Source: Erysipelotrichaceae bacterium (GTDB lineage Bacteria > Bacillota_I > Bacilli_A > Erysipelotrichales > Erysipelotrichaceae). Taken from it: 64,000 bases of DNA. The DNA is taken from the NCBI GenBank assembly GCA_015058955.1, contig SVBJ01000006.1, positions 27,437 to 91,436 on the forward strand. Direction: 5' to 3'. The position numbers were made by a program, and so were the translations under genes. The notes below the pieces were generated by a model that worked only from the letters and a program-made list of their open reading frames with translations, was not told where the DNA came from and searched no databases. Shown piece after piece: positions 35,690 to 43,851 of the stretch (position 1 is its first letter; each line of letters starts with the position of its first letter).

Positions 35690-36150
35690 CTCCCAACCAG
35701 AAAATAGTGATATAAGAACGAAGTTGCCAGCCCGGTAATGATACCGCCGAGAACTTCCAGATAGGTATGTCCCAAAACTTCCTTCATCTTTTTGTTGTAA
35801 ATAGGATCAGAAGGTTCCAGCTGACCCAGTTCAGTCAGATCGTCAATCAGCTTCTTGGTGAGCTGAATGTTCTGCCCGGCATAGTATCTGACATTGGCCG
35901 CATCATAGGCAATTATGACGGATATGGCCAGGGTAACCGCAAACAGGGTACTTGAGAAACCGTCAACGTATCCTACGGAGAGACACAGTGCTGAAATCAG
36001 GGAGGCATGAGAACTAGGCATGGAACCGGATGATATGAACAGTTCAGGATGCCATTCATGTGTCAACCGCAGTCTCAGGAAAGGCTTGAGCAGCTGTGCC
36101 ATGATGCAGGCAAGAGCAGCTGAATAGAAAGGATACATCTTATCTAACAT
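35686..36150 (-). CDS. Divergent PAP2 (YuiD/DUF212-like) membrane protein
   Basis: A 154-residue membrane protein of the divergent PAP2 family. The phosphatase motif SSGSMPSSHAS is present (residues ~41-51) and membrane segments surround it; the second histidine region of classical PAP2 is weak. The biological substrate is unknown, possibly a lipid-linked phosphate. It is the first gene of the six-gene operon that ends with cca. Upstream on the minus strand are TTGAAT (36200-36195), 17 bases, TATAAT (36177-36172) and a GAGAGGTG ribosome binding site, the clearest promoter of the group. Confidence 0.85.
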   Translation of the reverse strand: MLDKMYPFYSAALACIMAQLLKPFLRLRLTHEWHPELFISSGSMPSSHASLISALCLSVGYVDGFSSTLFAVTLAISVIIAYDAANVRYYAGQNIQLTKKLIDDLTELGQLEPSDPIYNKKMKEVLGHTYLEVLGGIITGLATSFLYHYFLVGR

Positions 36151-36171
36151 ATTAACACCTCTCGCTAAAAT

Positions 36172-36222
36172 ATTATAATTGAACTGCCCTTAATATTCAA
36201 TTGTTGTGTTATAATACATTTG
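36172..36222. promoter_or_regulatory. Divergent promoters for PAP2 operon and S1-PGI gene
   Basis: Minus strand: TTGAAT-17-TATAAT (36200 to 36172). Plus strand: an extended -10, TGTTATAAT (36207-36215), with only a poor -35. On the plus strand the ATG at 36223 is seven bases after the -10, so the S1-PGI message may start at its start codon. Confidence 0.65.
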
Positions 36223-37851
36223 ATGAATAAAATGGAATACAGAGTCGGGCAAGTTGTCCAGGGAATTGTAACCGGCATCAAGCCTTATGGAGCCTTCGTA
36301 AAGATCGACGACAGGTATGACGGCATGATACACATCTCAGAGATCAGCAGTGATTTCGTCAGAGATGTGCATTATTTTGTCAAGCTCGGTGAGAAGATCG
36401 TTGTCAAAATAATCGATATCAATCCGGAAAACAACCATCTGACGCTGTCACTGAAGGCAGTGCAGCCTTCAAGAAGAACACGCAAGGTTTCCTTCCGCTC
36501 CAGATGGCAGAAGGATGAGGAAGGATTTGCGGTTCTGGAAGAAGCTTTACCAAAATGGATAGAGAAGGAGAATATGAAAATGAAACTTGATTACAGCAGA
36601 GCACTTTTAAATGAAGATCTTAAGGTCTATCAGGATCAGGTCAATCAGATCCATGAATCAATTATGAATAAGACCTGCAAGGGCAATGACTTCATCGGCT
36701 GGGTCGAATGGCCATACAATTATGACAAGGAAGAATTTGAAAGGATCAAGGAAGCAGCAGCTGAAATCAGAGAAAACGCTGATGTACTGTTAGTATGCGG
36801 CATTGGCGGATCTTATCTGGGCGCCAGAAGTGCCATTGAAATGATGAAGGGGCTTTATCCTGACGATAAGCCTGAAATAATCTATACCGGCAACGGTCTG
36901 TCATCAACATATCTGATGCAGATCCTCAAGCACATTGAAGGCAAGAGTGTTTACTGCAATGTAATTTCCAAGAGTGGTACCACTACCGAAACAGCAGTTG
37001 CCTTCAGAATCTTTGAACAGTACATTGTTGAACGCTATGGTGTTGAAGAAAGCAGGAAGAGAATCCTGGCCACCACCGATAAGGCCAGAGGAACATTAAA
37101 GGAACTGGCTGATACCAAGGGCTACAGAACATTTGTAATCCCTGATGACATAGGCGGACGTTATTCCGTATTCACGGCAGTGGGTCTGCTACCTATCGCA
37201 GCAGCCGGAATCAACATTGATGAACTGATGAAGGGCTGCCAGAAGGCATATGAAGATTTCAGGAATCCTGATCTTGACAGCAACATTGCCTATCAGTATG
37301 CCGTAATCAGAAGAATTCTGGAAAAGCAGGGTAAGTCCAACGAGATCCTGGTTACCTATGAACCATCAATGACAATGATCGCTGAATGGTGGAAGCAGCT
37401 CTTCGGCGAATCAGAAGGCAAGGAAGGCAAGGGCATTTATCCGGCTTCCGTAACTTTCACAACCGACCTGCACTCCATGGGTCAGTTCATTCAGGAAGGC
37501 AAGAAGACTTTCTATGAAACAGTTGTAACACTGGATGAGCCGATGTTGGACATGAACTTCCCGGCAGATGATGCCAACCTTGACCACATGAACTATCTGG
37601 CCGGCAAGAATCTTGACTGGATCAATAAGATGGCCTGCCGCGGTACCGTTGATGCTCATGTAGATACCGGTAATGTTCCGAACGTTCTGATCTCTCTTAA
37701 GGATAACAGTGCCTTCAGCTACGGCTACATGATCTACTTCTTCTTCAGAGCATGTGCCATGACCGTGCTGATGCTCGATGTCAATCCGTTCAATCAGCCG
37801 GGAGTTGAAGTCTACAAAAAGAACATGTTCAAGCTTCTAGGCAAGATTTAA
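36223..37851 (+). CDS. pgi: S1 RNA-binding domain fused to glucose-6-phosphate isomerase
   Basis: One 542-codon frame joins two proteins that are normally separate. Residues 1-~117 are a complete S1-domain protein of the YugI/CvfD type: VGQVVQGIVTGIKPYGAFV, GMIHISEIS, a basic linker, and the characteristic end EGFAVLEEALPKWIE. Residues ~118-542 are phosphoglucose isomerase, with GIGGSYLGARSAIEMM, SKSGTTTETAVAFR, GGRYSVFTAVGLLP and PFNQPGVEVYK. Internal SD AGAAGGAG and ATGs (36574, 36580) lie at the usual PGI start, so free PGI could also be made. The first ATG (36223) or 36232 starts the fusion; there is no Shine-Dalgarno there. PGI interconverts glucose-6- and fructose-6-phosphate; the S1 part suggests RNA or ribosome contact. 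Confidence 0.9.
   Translation: MNKMEYRVGQVVQGIVTGIKPYGAFVKIDDRYDGMIHISEISSDFVRDVHYFVKLGEKIVVKIIDINPENNHLTLSLKAVQPSRRTRKVSFRSRWQKDEEGFAVLEEALPKWIEKENMKMKLDYSRALLNEDLKVYQDQVNQIHESIMNKTCKGNDFIGWVEWPYNYDKEEFERIKEAAAEIRENADVLLVCGIGGSYLGARSAIEMMKGLYPDDKPEIIYTGNGLSSTYLMQILKHIEGKSVYCNVISKSGTTTETAVAFRIFEQYIVERYGVEESRKRILATTDKARGTLKELADTKGYRTFVIPDDIGGRYSVFTAVGLLPIAAAGINIDELMKGCQKAYEDFRNPDLDSNIAYQYAVIRRILEKQGKSNEILVTYEPSMTMIAEWWKQLFGESEGKEGKGIYPASVTFTTDLHSMGQFIQEGKKTFYETVVTLDEPMLDMNFPADDANLDHMNYLAGKNLDWINKMACRGTVDAHVDTGNVPNVLISLKDNSAFSYGYMIYFFFRACAMTVLMLDVNPFNQPGVEVYKKNMFKLLGKI
36563..36582 (+). promoter_or_regulatory. Internal in-frame ribosome binding site and start codons for PGI
   Basis: AGAAGGAG at 36563-36570, then ATG at 36574 and, two codons on, ATG at 36580, both in frame with the fusion. 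The following residues KLDYSRALL align with the normal N-terminus of Bacillus-type PGI (FDYSKAL, from memory), so this is a retained gene start rather than a chance ATG. Confidence 0.75.
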
Positions 37852-37866
37852 TTAATTGAATAACGG

Positions 37867-37899
37867 GGACCTTTTCAATGCGTAAAGGTCCTTTATTTT
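37867..37899 (+). terminator. Terminator or attenuator between pgi and cdd
   Basis: Eight-bp stem GGACCTTT / AAAGGTCC followed by TTTATTTT. The T-tract runs straight into the cdd ribosome binding site, and no promoter is apparent between hairpin and cdd. Confidence 0.8.
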
Positions 37900-37909
37900 G
37901 GAGAATTAT

Positions 37910-38311
37910 ATGAAAGAACTACTAATGCAGAAAGCAATCGAAGCCAGAAAGATGGCTTATGCCCCTTATTCCCAGTTTATGGTGGGTGCAGCCGTCCTGG
38001 GCATTGACGGTAAGATCTATACCGGATGCAACATTGAAAATGCCAGTTACGGCATGACTGTCTGTGCCGAAAGAACGGCGATATTCAAGATGGTATCTGA
38101 AGGCTGTCTGAAGTTCAAGGCACTGGCTGTAGCAGGCGGGGGAAAGGAAGACAGCGCACCGTGTCTGGCCTGCAGACAGGTAATGACGGAATTCTGTGAA
38201 TCATTTGACGTTCCTGTCTATTGCAACGGTCCTGACGGAGTGATATTCGAGCATACGATAAAGGAAATATGCCCTTATCCGTTTGTTTCCTTCGAAAAGA
38301 GTACAGTGTAA
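37910..38311 (+). CDS. cdd: Cytidine deaminase
   Basis: Deaminates cytidine and deoxycytidine to uridine in pyrimidine salvage. The 133 residues have the zinc site: GCNIENASYGMTVCAERTAI (catalytic Glu and first Cys region) and PCLACRQV. Length is that of the tetrameric Gram-positive enzyme. I chose ATG 37910 with GGAG ten bases before it rather than the TTG four codons upstream. The gene follows a hairpin after pgi at 58 bases; expression may depend on read-through or a promoter I cannot see. Confidence 0.93.
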   Translation: MKELLMQKAIEARKMAYAPYSQFMVGAAVLGIDGKIYTGCNIENASYGMTVCAERTAIFKMVSEGCLKFKALAVAGGGKEDSAPCLACRQVMTEFCESFDVPVYCNGPDGVIFEHTIKEICPYPFVSFEKSTV

Positions 38312-38470
38312 ATGTATTGAAAAGATTTTTAAACATAAGAATTCAAAAACATATTGTAAATGCTTTAGATTCTTAATGCCTTTAGAGAAACTCTAAGATT
38401 TATTCATATTAAATATCTACAGTTTTTTCCGTGATTGTTATATAATATTCTCAAGTAAGAGGAATAAAAT

Positions 38471-38827
38471 ATGTACACGATCAAGGAAGTTGCTGAAATA
38501 GTTGAAGAAAACGAACACACAATCCGTTATTATGCCAAGATGGATCTTTTTCCTAACATCAGAAGGGACAAGTATAACTCCCGTGTTTTCACTGAGGAAG
38601 ACATTGATGATGTCAGACTGGTAATATGTCTGGCTGACACCGGAATGCCGCTGGAAAAGATCAGAGAGTTCATGCAGCTTGCCAAGGAAGGACCATCTGC
38701 CTTCAAGCAGAGATATCAGATCCTCCGCGATCATCAGACCGCAGCCCGCAACAGCCTGATCAAGTTCCAGAAAGCCATCCAGCTGCTGGAGTGGCGTACA
38801 TATCAGTTCCAGCAGAAAGCCAAATAA
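38471..38827 (+). CDS. MerR-family transcriptional regulator
   Basis: A 118-residue one-component regulator. The N-terminal winged helix YTIKEVAEIVEENEHTIRYYAKMDLFP (about residues 2-30) is typical of MerR, followed by RRDKYNSRVFTEEDIDDVRLV and a long dimerisation helix from about residue 80. There is no C-terminal ligand domain of size, so the inducer is unknown. A TATAAT box is just upstream with an AGAGGA ribosome binding site. Its likely target is the MATE exporter that begins 185 bases downstream, by analogy with other MerR-transporter neighbours. It ends in a terminator. Confidence 0.88.
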   Translation: MYTIKEVAEIVEENEHTIRYYAKMDLFPNIRRDKYNSRVFTEEDIDDVRLVICLADTGMPLEKIREFMQLAKEGPSAFKQRYQILRDHQTAARNSLIKFQKAIQLLEWRTYQFQQKAK

Positions 38828-38835
38828 TTCAAGAA

Positions 38836-38858
38836 AGCGACAACAATGTTGCTTTTTT
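38836..38858 (+). terminator. Terminator after merR-type gene
   Basis: Stem AGCGACA / TGTTGCT (one G-U pair) and T-run. Confidence 0.75.
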
Positions 38859-39011
38859 ATTTGATCAGGAACAGATACAAAGATGTTTCATTGTAAACTG
38901 ATAAATAAAACATCTTTTAAGTTCTTTTAACTGCTTTGGATTTACACTTTTCGATATTCCTTCGCACCGGAAAGTTTTAATGATACACTTTTAATGCGAA
39001 AGGGAGAGAAC

Positions 39012-40340
39012 ATGAGCAAGAATTTCGTTAAGACCTACTTCAGACTGACACTGCCGGCTATCATTGCACAGCTGGTTGTTTATGTTGTTGACAATCTGAA
39101 TGTAGCAATTCTGGGAACTCTCAGTGAAAAAGCCATTTCGGGTTATACGATAGCCAATCAGAGTTATGACATCTTTCTAATGCTGGCCCTGGGACTTTCC
39201 GGCGGGTTCCATGTCTACATCTCCCAGCTTTACGGAAACAACGAAAGAAAGAAATGCAACCGGGTGCTGCAGTTAGGAATCGTGGTTTGCACGATAATTG
39301 GATTCCTTTATTCTCTTTCAATATTTACCTTTTCAGAATCTTTCATCCGTATTTTCGTTCAGGATGCGGAAAGAGTTTCCTATGGTGTCAGGTATCTGCG
39401 CATCTTTGCCTTCTCACTGATGTTCTATGGCATGAATCTGATGCTCAGTGGTACTTATACGATAATCGGTCATGCCGTGGTCTCCATGTACAGCGGAATG
39501 ATCAACTGTCTGGTGTCTCTGTTTTTCAGCTATGTGCTGGTTTTCGGCAAGCTGGGATTCAAACCGATGAGTGTGGAAGGGGCAGCAACAGCCATTCTTC
39601 TGGGCAGAGTTGCAGAGTTTATCTTCCTGACAGTACTGATGTTGAGAAAAGATTCAACCTTCAAGCTGTTTACAAGAGGTGAGAAACTGGAAAAGGATGT
39701 CCTGGCCAGAGTTCTTAAGACTGCCGGTCCGCTGGTAATCAATGAAACCTGCTATGCCTTTGCCTTCTTCATGATCGTCAGAAATCTGTCGCATCTGGAT
39801 GAACAGTACATCTCATGTTATACCGTAACAAATAACTGTAATAAACTGTTCTTTGTTGCTTCCTATGGCTTAAGCCCGGCTGTCGGAAGACTGATCGGAC
39901 GTAATCTGGGCCGGGGCAAGTTTGAAGAAGCCAGAAGAGGCGGAAATGACATTCTGTGGATGAATTTCTGGGTCCATCTGATCTTTGGCGCAGTCATGGC
40001 AGCGCTTTCCCGCTGGATCCCGGGATTCTTCTCTCTGGAAGGCGACATTGCCTCCGTATGTACAAAAATGCTGATATCAAAGGCACTGTTAGGTTTCTTT
40101 GCCGGCTACAGCAATGCCTTCTATAACATCTTCCGTATCGGAGGCAGTACCAGATACATTTTCCTGTTTGACGGACTGTTCTCACTGGTATTCCCAATGG
40201 GTATCAGCTTCCTGGTCTGCTTTATTTTCCCGCTGCCGTTTTTCTGGGCATATTTCTGCATCGATGCGATGAACATATTAAAGACAGCGATTTGTTTCCA
40301 TCTTTATAATAAGGAAGTCTGGATCAATCAGCTGGCGTGA
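39012..40340 (+). CDS. MATE family efflux transporter
   Basis: A 442-residue, 12-helix multidrug and toxin extrusion transporter, driven by a sodium or proton gradient. The start reads FVKTYFRLTLPAIIAQLVVYVVDNLNVAILG, and a second half begins near LARVLKTAGPLVINETCYAFAFFMIVR, giving the two-fold repeat. GVEGAATA-like VEGAATAILLGRVAEF is the usual family sequence. I chose ATG 39012, preceded by GGGAGA, over an ATG six codons upstream. The MerR-type gene upstream may control it. Its stop is followed by a terminator before the two-component genes. Substrates unknown. Confidence 0.92.
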   Translation: MSKNFVKTYFRLTLPAIIAQLVVYVVDNLNVAILGTLSEKAISGYTIANQSYDIFLMLALGLSGGFHVYISQLYGNNERKKCNRVLQLGIVVCTIIGFLYSLSIFTFSESFIRIFVQDAERVSYGVRYLRIFAFSLMFYGMNLMLSGTYTIIGHAVVSMYSGMINCLVSLFFSYVLVFGKLGFKPMSVEGAATAILLGRVAEFIFLTVLMLRKDSTFKLFTRGEKLEKDVLARVLKTAGPLVINETCYAFAFFMIVRNLSHLDEQYISCYTVTNNCNKLFFVASYGLSPAVGRLIGRNLGRGKFEEARRGGNDILWMNFWVHLIFGAVMAALSRWIPGFFSLEGDIASVCTKMLISKALLGFFAGYSNAFYNIFRIGGSTRYIFLFDGLFSLVFPMGISFLVCFIFPLPFFWAYFCIDAMNILKTAICFHLYNKEVWINQLA

Positions 40341-40359
40341 TATTTTGAGAAAAGATGAG

Positions 40360-40393
40360 ACTCTGTTGTATAATAAGACAACAGAGTTTTTTT
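40360..40393 (+). terminator. Terminator after MATE gene
   Basis: Ten-bp perfect stem ACTCTGTTGT / ACAACAGAGT with an eight-base loop and a seven-T tail. Confidence 0.92.
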
Positions 40394-40475
40394 CAGGTTA
40401 AGAAATTCTTAATATGTTCGTTTCTTGTTTCTTAAAGTGAGGAAACCTTAAGATATTGGTGAAGGGGTGATAACC

Positions 40476-41171
40476 ATGAACAGAATACTGATCTGTGACG
40501 ATGAAAGAGACATCGTTGAAGCATTGAAAATATACCTGGCACCGGAAGGTTATCAGCTGTTTACGGCTTATGACGGCCAGCAGGCTCTGGAAACCGTCAG
40601 AAACAGCGAAATCGATCTGATCTTAATGGATATCATGATGCCTAAGATGGACGGTATAAGAGCAACCAGTGAGCTCAGAAAACTTACCAATGTGCCAATC
40701 ATTTTTCTTACGGCCAAAAGCGAGGACAGTGACAAGATCCTGGGACTTGACATCGGTGCTGACGACTACATAACCAAGCCGTTTAATCCGGTCGAAGTCA
40801 AGGCCAGAGTCAGATCTCATTTAAGAAGATATACCCAGCTTGGCAGCAAGCCTTCATCAAATAGTGTTCTGCAGATCGGGGGCATCGTTCTCGATGATGA
40901 CCGGAAAACGGTCACCGTTGACGGGGAAAACGCAGATCTGACTCCGGTGGAATATGGTATCCTGAAGCTGCTTATGAGCAATCCGGGCAAGGTATTCTCA
41001 AGTGATGAGATCTACAGCGAAGTCTGGAAGGAGATCCCGCTTACCGCTGATGGTGTAGTTTCCGTCCATATCAGACACTTAAGAGAGAAGATTGAAATAA
41101 ATCCTTCGGAACCAAGATATGTCAAGGTAGTCTGGGGCCATGGCTACAAAATGGAGAATCGCAATGAATAA
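40476..41171 (+). CDS. OmpR/PhoB-family response regulator
   Basis: A 231-residue regulator. The receiver domain has acidic pair DDERD, phospho-acceptor Asp in LILMDIMMPK, Thr/Ser in FLTAKSED and Lys in YITKPFNP. The C-terminal winged helix (about residues 130-230) ends with VVWGHGYKME. The start at ATG 40476 follows GGGGTGA. It overlaps the histidine kinase gene by eight bases (ATGAATAA), so the two form one operon. No target promoter can be named. Confidence 0.94.
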   Translation: MNRILICDDERDIVEALKIYLAPEGYQLFTAYDGQQALETVRNSEIDLILMDIMMPKMDGIRATSELRKLTNVPIIFLTAKSEDSDKILGLDIGADDYITKPFNPVEVKARVRSHLRRYTQLGSKPSSNSVLQIGGIVLDDDRKTVTVDGENADLTPVEYGILKLLMSNPGKVFSSDEIYSEVWKEIPLTADGVVSVHIRHLREKIEINPSEPRYVKVVWGHGYKMENRNE

Positions 41172-43074
41172 CGTCAGAAAAGCCAAAAGATACGAAAACA
41201 TCTGGACCAAGACTCTCGCACTGATACTGGCATTTGCCTTGGGCGTAGGTTTTATCATCTGCGGTTTTCATCTAGTCAGAATGTATGAAGCGGGTGTTTT
41301 CCAGACAGAGAATAATTTCTATTCCAGCCGGGAATATTCCAGATTCTGCCATAGTGAAAACTATGGAATTGCCCGGACATTTCTCGATTCACCTGAAAAC
41401 CTGCCGATGGCCAATAATGAAAAGAACTACGAGTTCAGAATACTGACTAAACAGGAGTACGGCAGTTTCCATGAATACTTCCGTTCGGAAAGCCGTAATA
41501 TAAGCGATCATGAATATGTTTACTTCACTTTTTACGACACTGTTGATACAGCCGAGCCATTTGTTGAATCATTGTCCTGGAAACAGGAGGCTTACGATGG
41601 TTCTCCGGTTTATATTTCCAGTGTAAACTGCATCATTGAGCTTAAGATATATGTTCCTTGTGATGTGTATGAAGATTCCCTCTGGAAGATGTATTCTGAT
41701 TACCGGCAATACAGACACTACAAATACCTGATTCCGGAAATAACAGTCGCTTTGATAATCGCCGGTATCCTGGTAGCAGTGTTCCTGTTCTCCAGTGCCG
41801 GACATGATTACGGGCAGGATGGGATCACGCTTAATCTTCTTGACCGCATGCCTTTTGATCTGTTTACGGCTTTTATGGTAATGATCGATATTGGATTGGG
41901 CATGATTCTACAGGATATCTCACCGAGCATATATGACATAGCTGAAATATCAGTATTCGTCGTTGTGATTGCCTTAATGTGCATGGTTGTGCTGTTCTGG
42001 CTTCTTTCAGCCGTAAAGAGAATAAAGGCTGCCACACTGATAAGAAACAACGTAACCTATCATGTACTTCATTTTATCTATTATCTGTTTGTAAATCTGC
42101 GTATGGTCTGGAAGATAGTTTTGATCATGGCAATCTATGGATTGTTCATAATCATATGCATCAATGACAGTTCCGATGCATCAACTGCCATAGCTGTGGT
42201 TGGATCACTGATACTGGCCATGCCGATATTGCTGTGGTTTATTCACGCTGACATTGTCAGAGAAAAGACTGAAGCAGTTGCGGGTGGGGACATGACTCAG
42301 AAAATCGATATTTCCCACATGCACGGCGCGCTGAAGAAACATGCGGAAAACATCAATTCAATTCAGGATGGTATTCAGCTGGCTGTAGCCAGGGAAATGA
42401 AGTCCGAGCACCTTAAAACAGAACTGATCACAAATGTATCCCATGACATCAAGACTCCTCTGACCAGCATCATCAATTACGTTGATCTGCTGCAGAAGGA
42501 ACATACCGAGGAAGAAGAGATACAGTATCTGGAGGTACTGCAGCGACAGTCATCAAGACTGAAGAAGCTGATTGAAGATCTGATAGAAGCTTCCAAGGCT
42601 TCCACCGGCAATATCAATGCCGACATAACGACGATCAATGTTTCCGAGATAATTTCCCAGTCGATTTCCGAATACCGTGAGAAGTTTGAGGAAAACTCTC
42701 TGGAAGTCGTCATAACTGAGGAAAAGGAAAACCTGCAGGTGAGAGCCGACGGAAATCTGCTGTGGCGTGTCCTTAACAATCTGTATAACAACATCTGCAA
42801 GTATGCTCAGCCAAATACCCGTGTATATGTAAATGTCAGAGAACAGGACAGAAATGTCATCATTGACATCAAGAACATCTCCAGGGAAATGCTGAATATC
42901 AGTGCTGATGAACTGATGGAAAGATTTGTCAGAGGTGATTCATCCCGTCATACCGAAGGAAGCGGCTTAGGACTCAACATTGCCCGCTCTCTGATGGATG
43001 TCATGAAGGGTTCACTGGATATTTCCATAGACGGTGACCTGTTCAAAAGTGAGATCACTCTGCCGGAAGCATAA
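41164..43074 (+). CDS. Sensor histidine kinase, multi-TM
   Basis: A 636-residue membrane kinase. The N-terminal helix is at about residues 10-35, then ~150 extracytoplasmic residues, then five more membrane segments up to about residue 365. The dimerisation/phosphorylation helix is in ITNVSHDIKTPLTSIINY, and the ATP-binding domain has NNLYNNICKYAQP and GSGLGLNIARS. No HAMP is obvious, and the membrane layout resembles sensors of envelope stress or antimicrobials in Bacillota. I chose ATG 41164 (GGAG upstream) rather than the frame start eight codons earlier. It pairs with the overlapping response regulator. Confidence 0.9.
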   Translation: MNNVRKAKRYENIWTKTLALILAFALGVGFIICGFHLVRMYEAGVFQTENNFYSSREYSRFCHSENYGIARTFLDSPENLPMANNEKNYEFRILTKQEYGSFHEYFRSESRNISDHEYVYFTFYDTVDTAEPFVESLSWKQEAYDGSPVYISSVNCIIELKIYVPCDVYEDSLWKMYSDYRQYRHYKYLIPEITVALIIAGILVAVFLFSSAGHDYGQDGITLNLLDRMPFDLFTAFMVMIDIGLGMILQDISPSIYDIAEISVFVVVIALMCMVVLFWLLSAVKRIKAATLIRNNVTYHVLHFIYYLFVNLRMVWKIVLIMAIYGLFIIICINDSSDASTAIAVVGSLILAMPILLWFIHADIVREKTEAVAGGDMTQKIDISHMHGALKKHAENINSIQDGIQLAVAREMKSEHLKTELITNVSHDIKTPLTSIINYVDLLQKEHTEEEEIQYLEVLQRQSSRLKKLIEDLIEASKASTGNINADITTINVSEIISQSISEYREKFEENSLEVVITEEKENLQVRADGNLLWRVLNNLYNNICKYAQPNTRVYVNVREQDRNVIIDIKNISREMLNISADELMERFVRGDSSRHTEGSGLGLNIARSLMDVMKGSLDISIDGDLFKSEITLPEA

Positions 43075-43080
43075 GAAAAC

Positions 43081-43110
43081 AAGCCTGTAATGTACAGGCA
43101 TTTTCTTTTA
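43081..43110 (+). terminator. Terminator after histidine kinase
   Basis: Stem GCCTGT / ACAGGC, five-base loop, ATTTTCTTTT tail, right before the -10 box of ppa. Confidence 0.75.
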
Positions 43111-43132
43111 TAATGTAGTTGAGGTGATGACA

Positions 43133-43624
43133 ATGAGAAATGACGTAGTAGATGCCGTAATAGAGATACCACTGAACTCCCATAACAAATATGAATTTGA
43201 TCACGAGACAGGCAGGATCAGACTGGACCGTGTTCTTTATTCAGCCATGACCTATCCGACTGAATACGGAATAATCGAAGAAACTCTGGCACCGGATGGC
43301 GACCCGCTGGACATCCTGATCATCTGCAAGGATCCAACTTTCCCGGGCTGCATCGTACCGGCCAGGATCTTGGGCTATCTGACGATGTGGGATAACGGGC
43401 GGCTGGACTACAAGCTGATTTCGGTTGTTGACTGTGATCCGCGCTATGACAACATCCAGTCTCTGGAAGATCTTCCGGAATTTCTGCTGAAGGAAATCTC
43501 AAACTTTTTTGATAACTACAAGGTACTTCAGAAGATCACTGTTGAAACCGGTGAATACCATGGCAGGGAAGATGCCCTGAAGATAATTGAGGAATGCCGC
43601 AGGGCATACAGGGATATTCAGTAA
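43133..43624 (+). CDS. ppa: Inorganic pyrophosphatase, family I
   Basis: Hydrolyses pyrophosphate and so pulls biosynthetic reactions forward. The 163 residues are shorter than the ~175 of typical family I enzymes. The metal-binding sequence is GDPLDILIIC, with KYEFDHETGRIRLDRVLY before it, and DCDPRYDNIQ and FFDNYKVLQ follow as in the family. The ATG at 43133 lies five bases after AGGTGA; two earlier in-frame codons overlap the ribosome binding site. A TATAAT box is ~20 bases before. A shared terminator separates it from tRNA-His. Confidence 0.9.
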   Translation: MRNDVVDAVIEIPLNSHNKYEFDHETGRIRLDRVLYSAMTYPTEYGIIEETLAPDGDPLDILIICKDPTFPGCIVPARILGYLTMWDNGRLDYKLISVVDCDPRYDNIQSLEDLPEFLLKEISNFFDNYKVLQKITVETGEYHGREDALKIIEECRRAYRDIQ

Positions 43625-43628
43625 AAAG

Positions 43629-43659
43629 AAAATGTCAGCTGAATGCTGACATTTATTTT
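43629..43659. terminator. Bidirectional terminator between ppa and tRNA-His
   Basis: Nine-bp perfect stem AATGTCAGC / GCTGACATT, five-base loop, A-run on the left and TATTTTC on the right, serving both convergent transcripts. Confidence 0.85.
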
Positions 43660-43663
43660 CAAA

Positions 43664-43742
43664 TGGGGCGAATGATGGGACTCGAACCCACGAAATGCTG
43701 GAGCCACAATCCAGTGTGTTAACCAACTTCACCACATCCGCC
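43664..43742 (-). tRNA. tRNA-His (anticodon GUG)
   Basis: On the minus strand the sequence folds as a tRNA. An eight-base acceptor GGCGGATG / CATTCGCC includes the extra G-1 opposite C73 that marks tRNA-His. The anticodon arm is CTGGA-TTGTGGC-TCCAG with anticodon GTG, the T-arm contains GGTTCGAGTCC, and the 3' CCA is encoded (43664-43666). It lies alone between ppa and pduL. Confidence 0.95.
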
Positions 43743-43851
43743 ATGCCTAAATATTAAAACATGTTTACCGGTTTTTGTAAACATTAATAATTGTAATGAT
43801 GGTACAAAAAACGCTTTTTATGTATAATAATCTAGAAAAGAGGTAAGTAGT

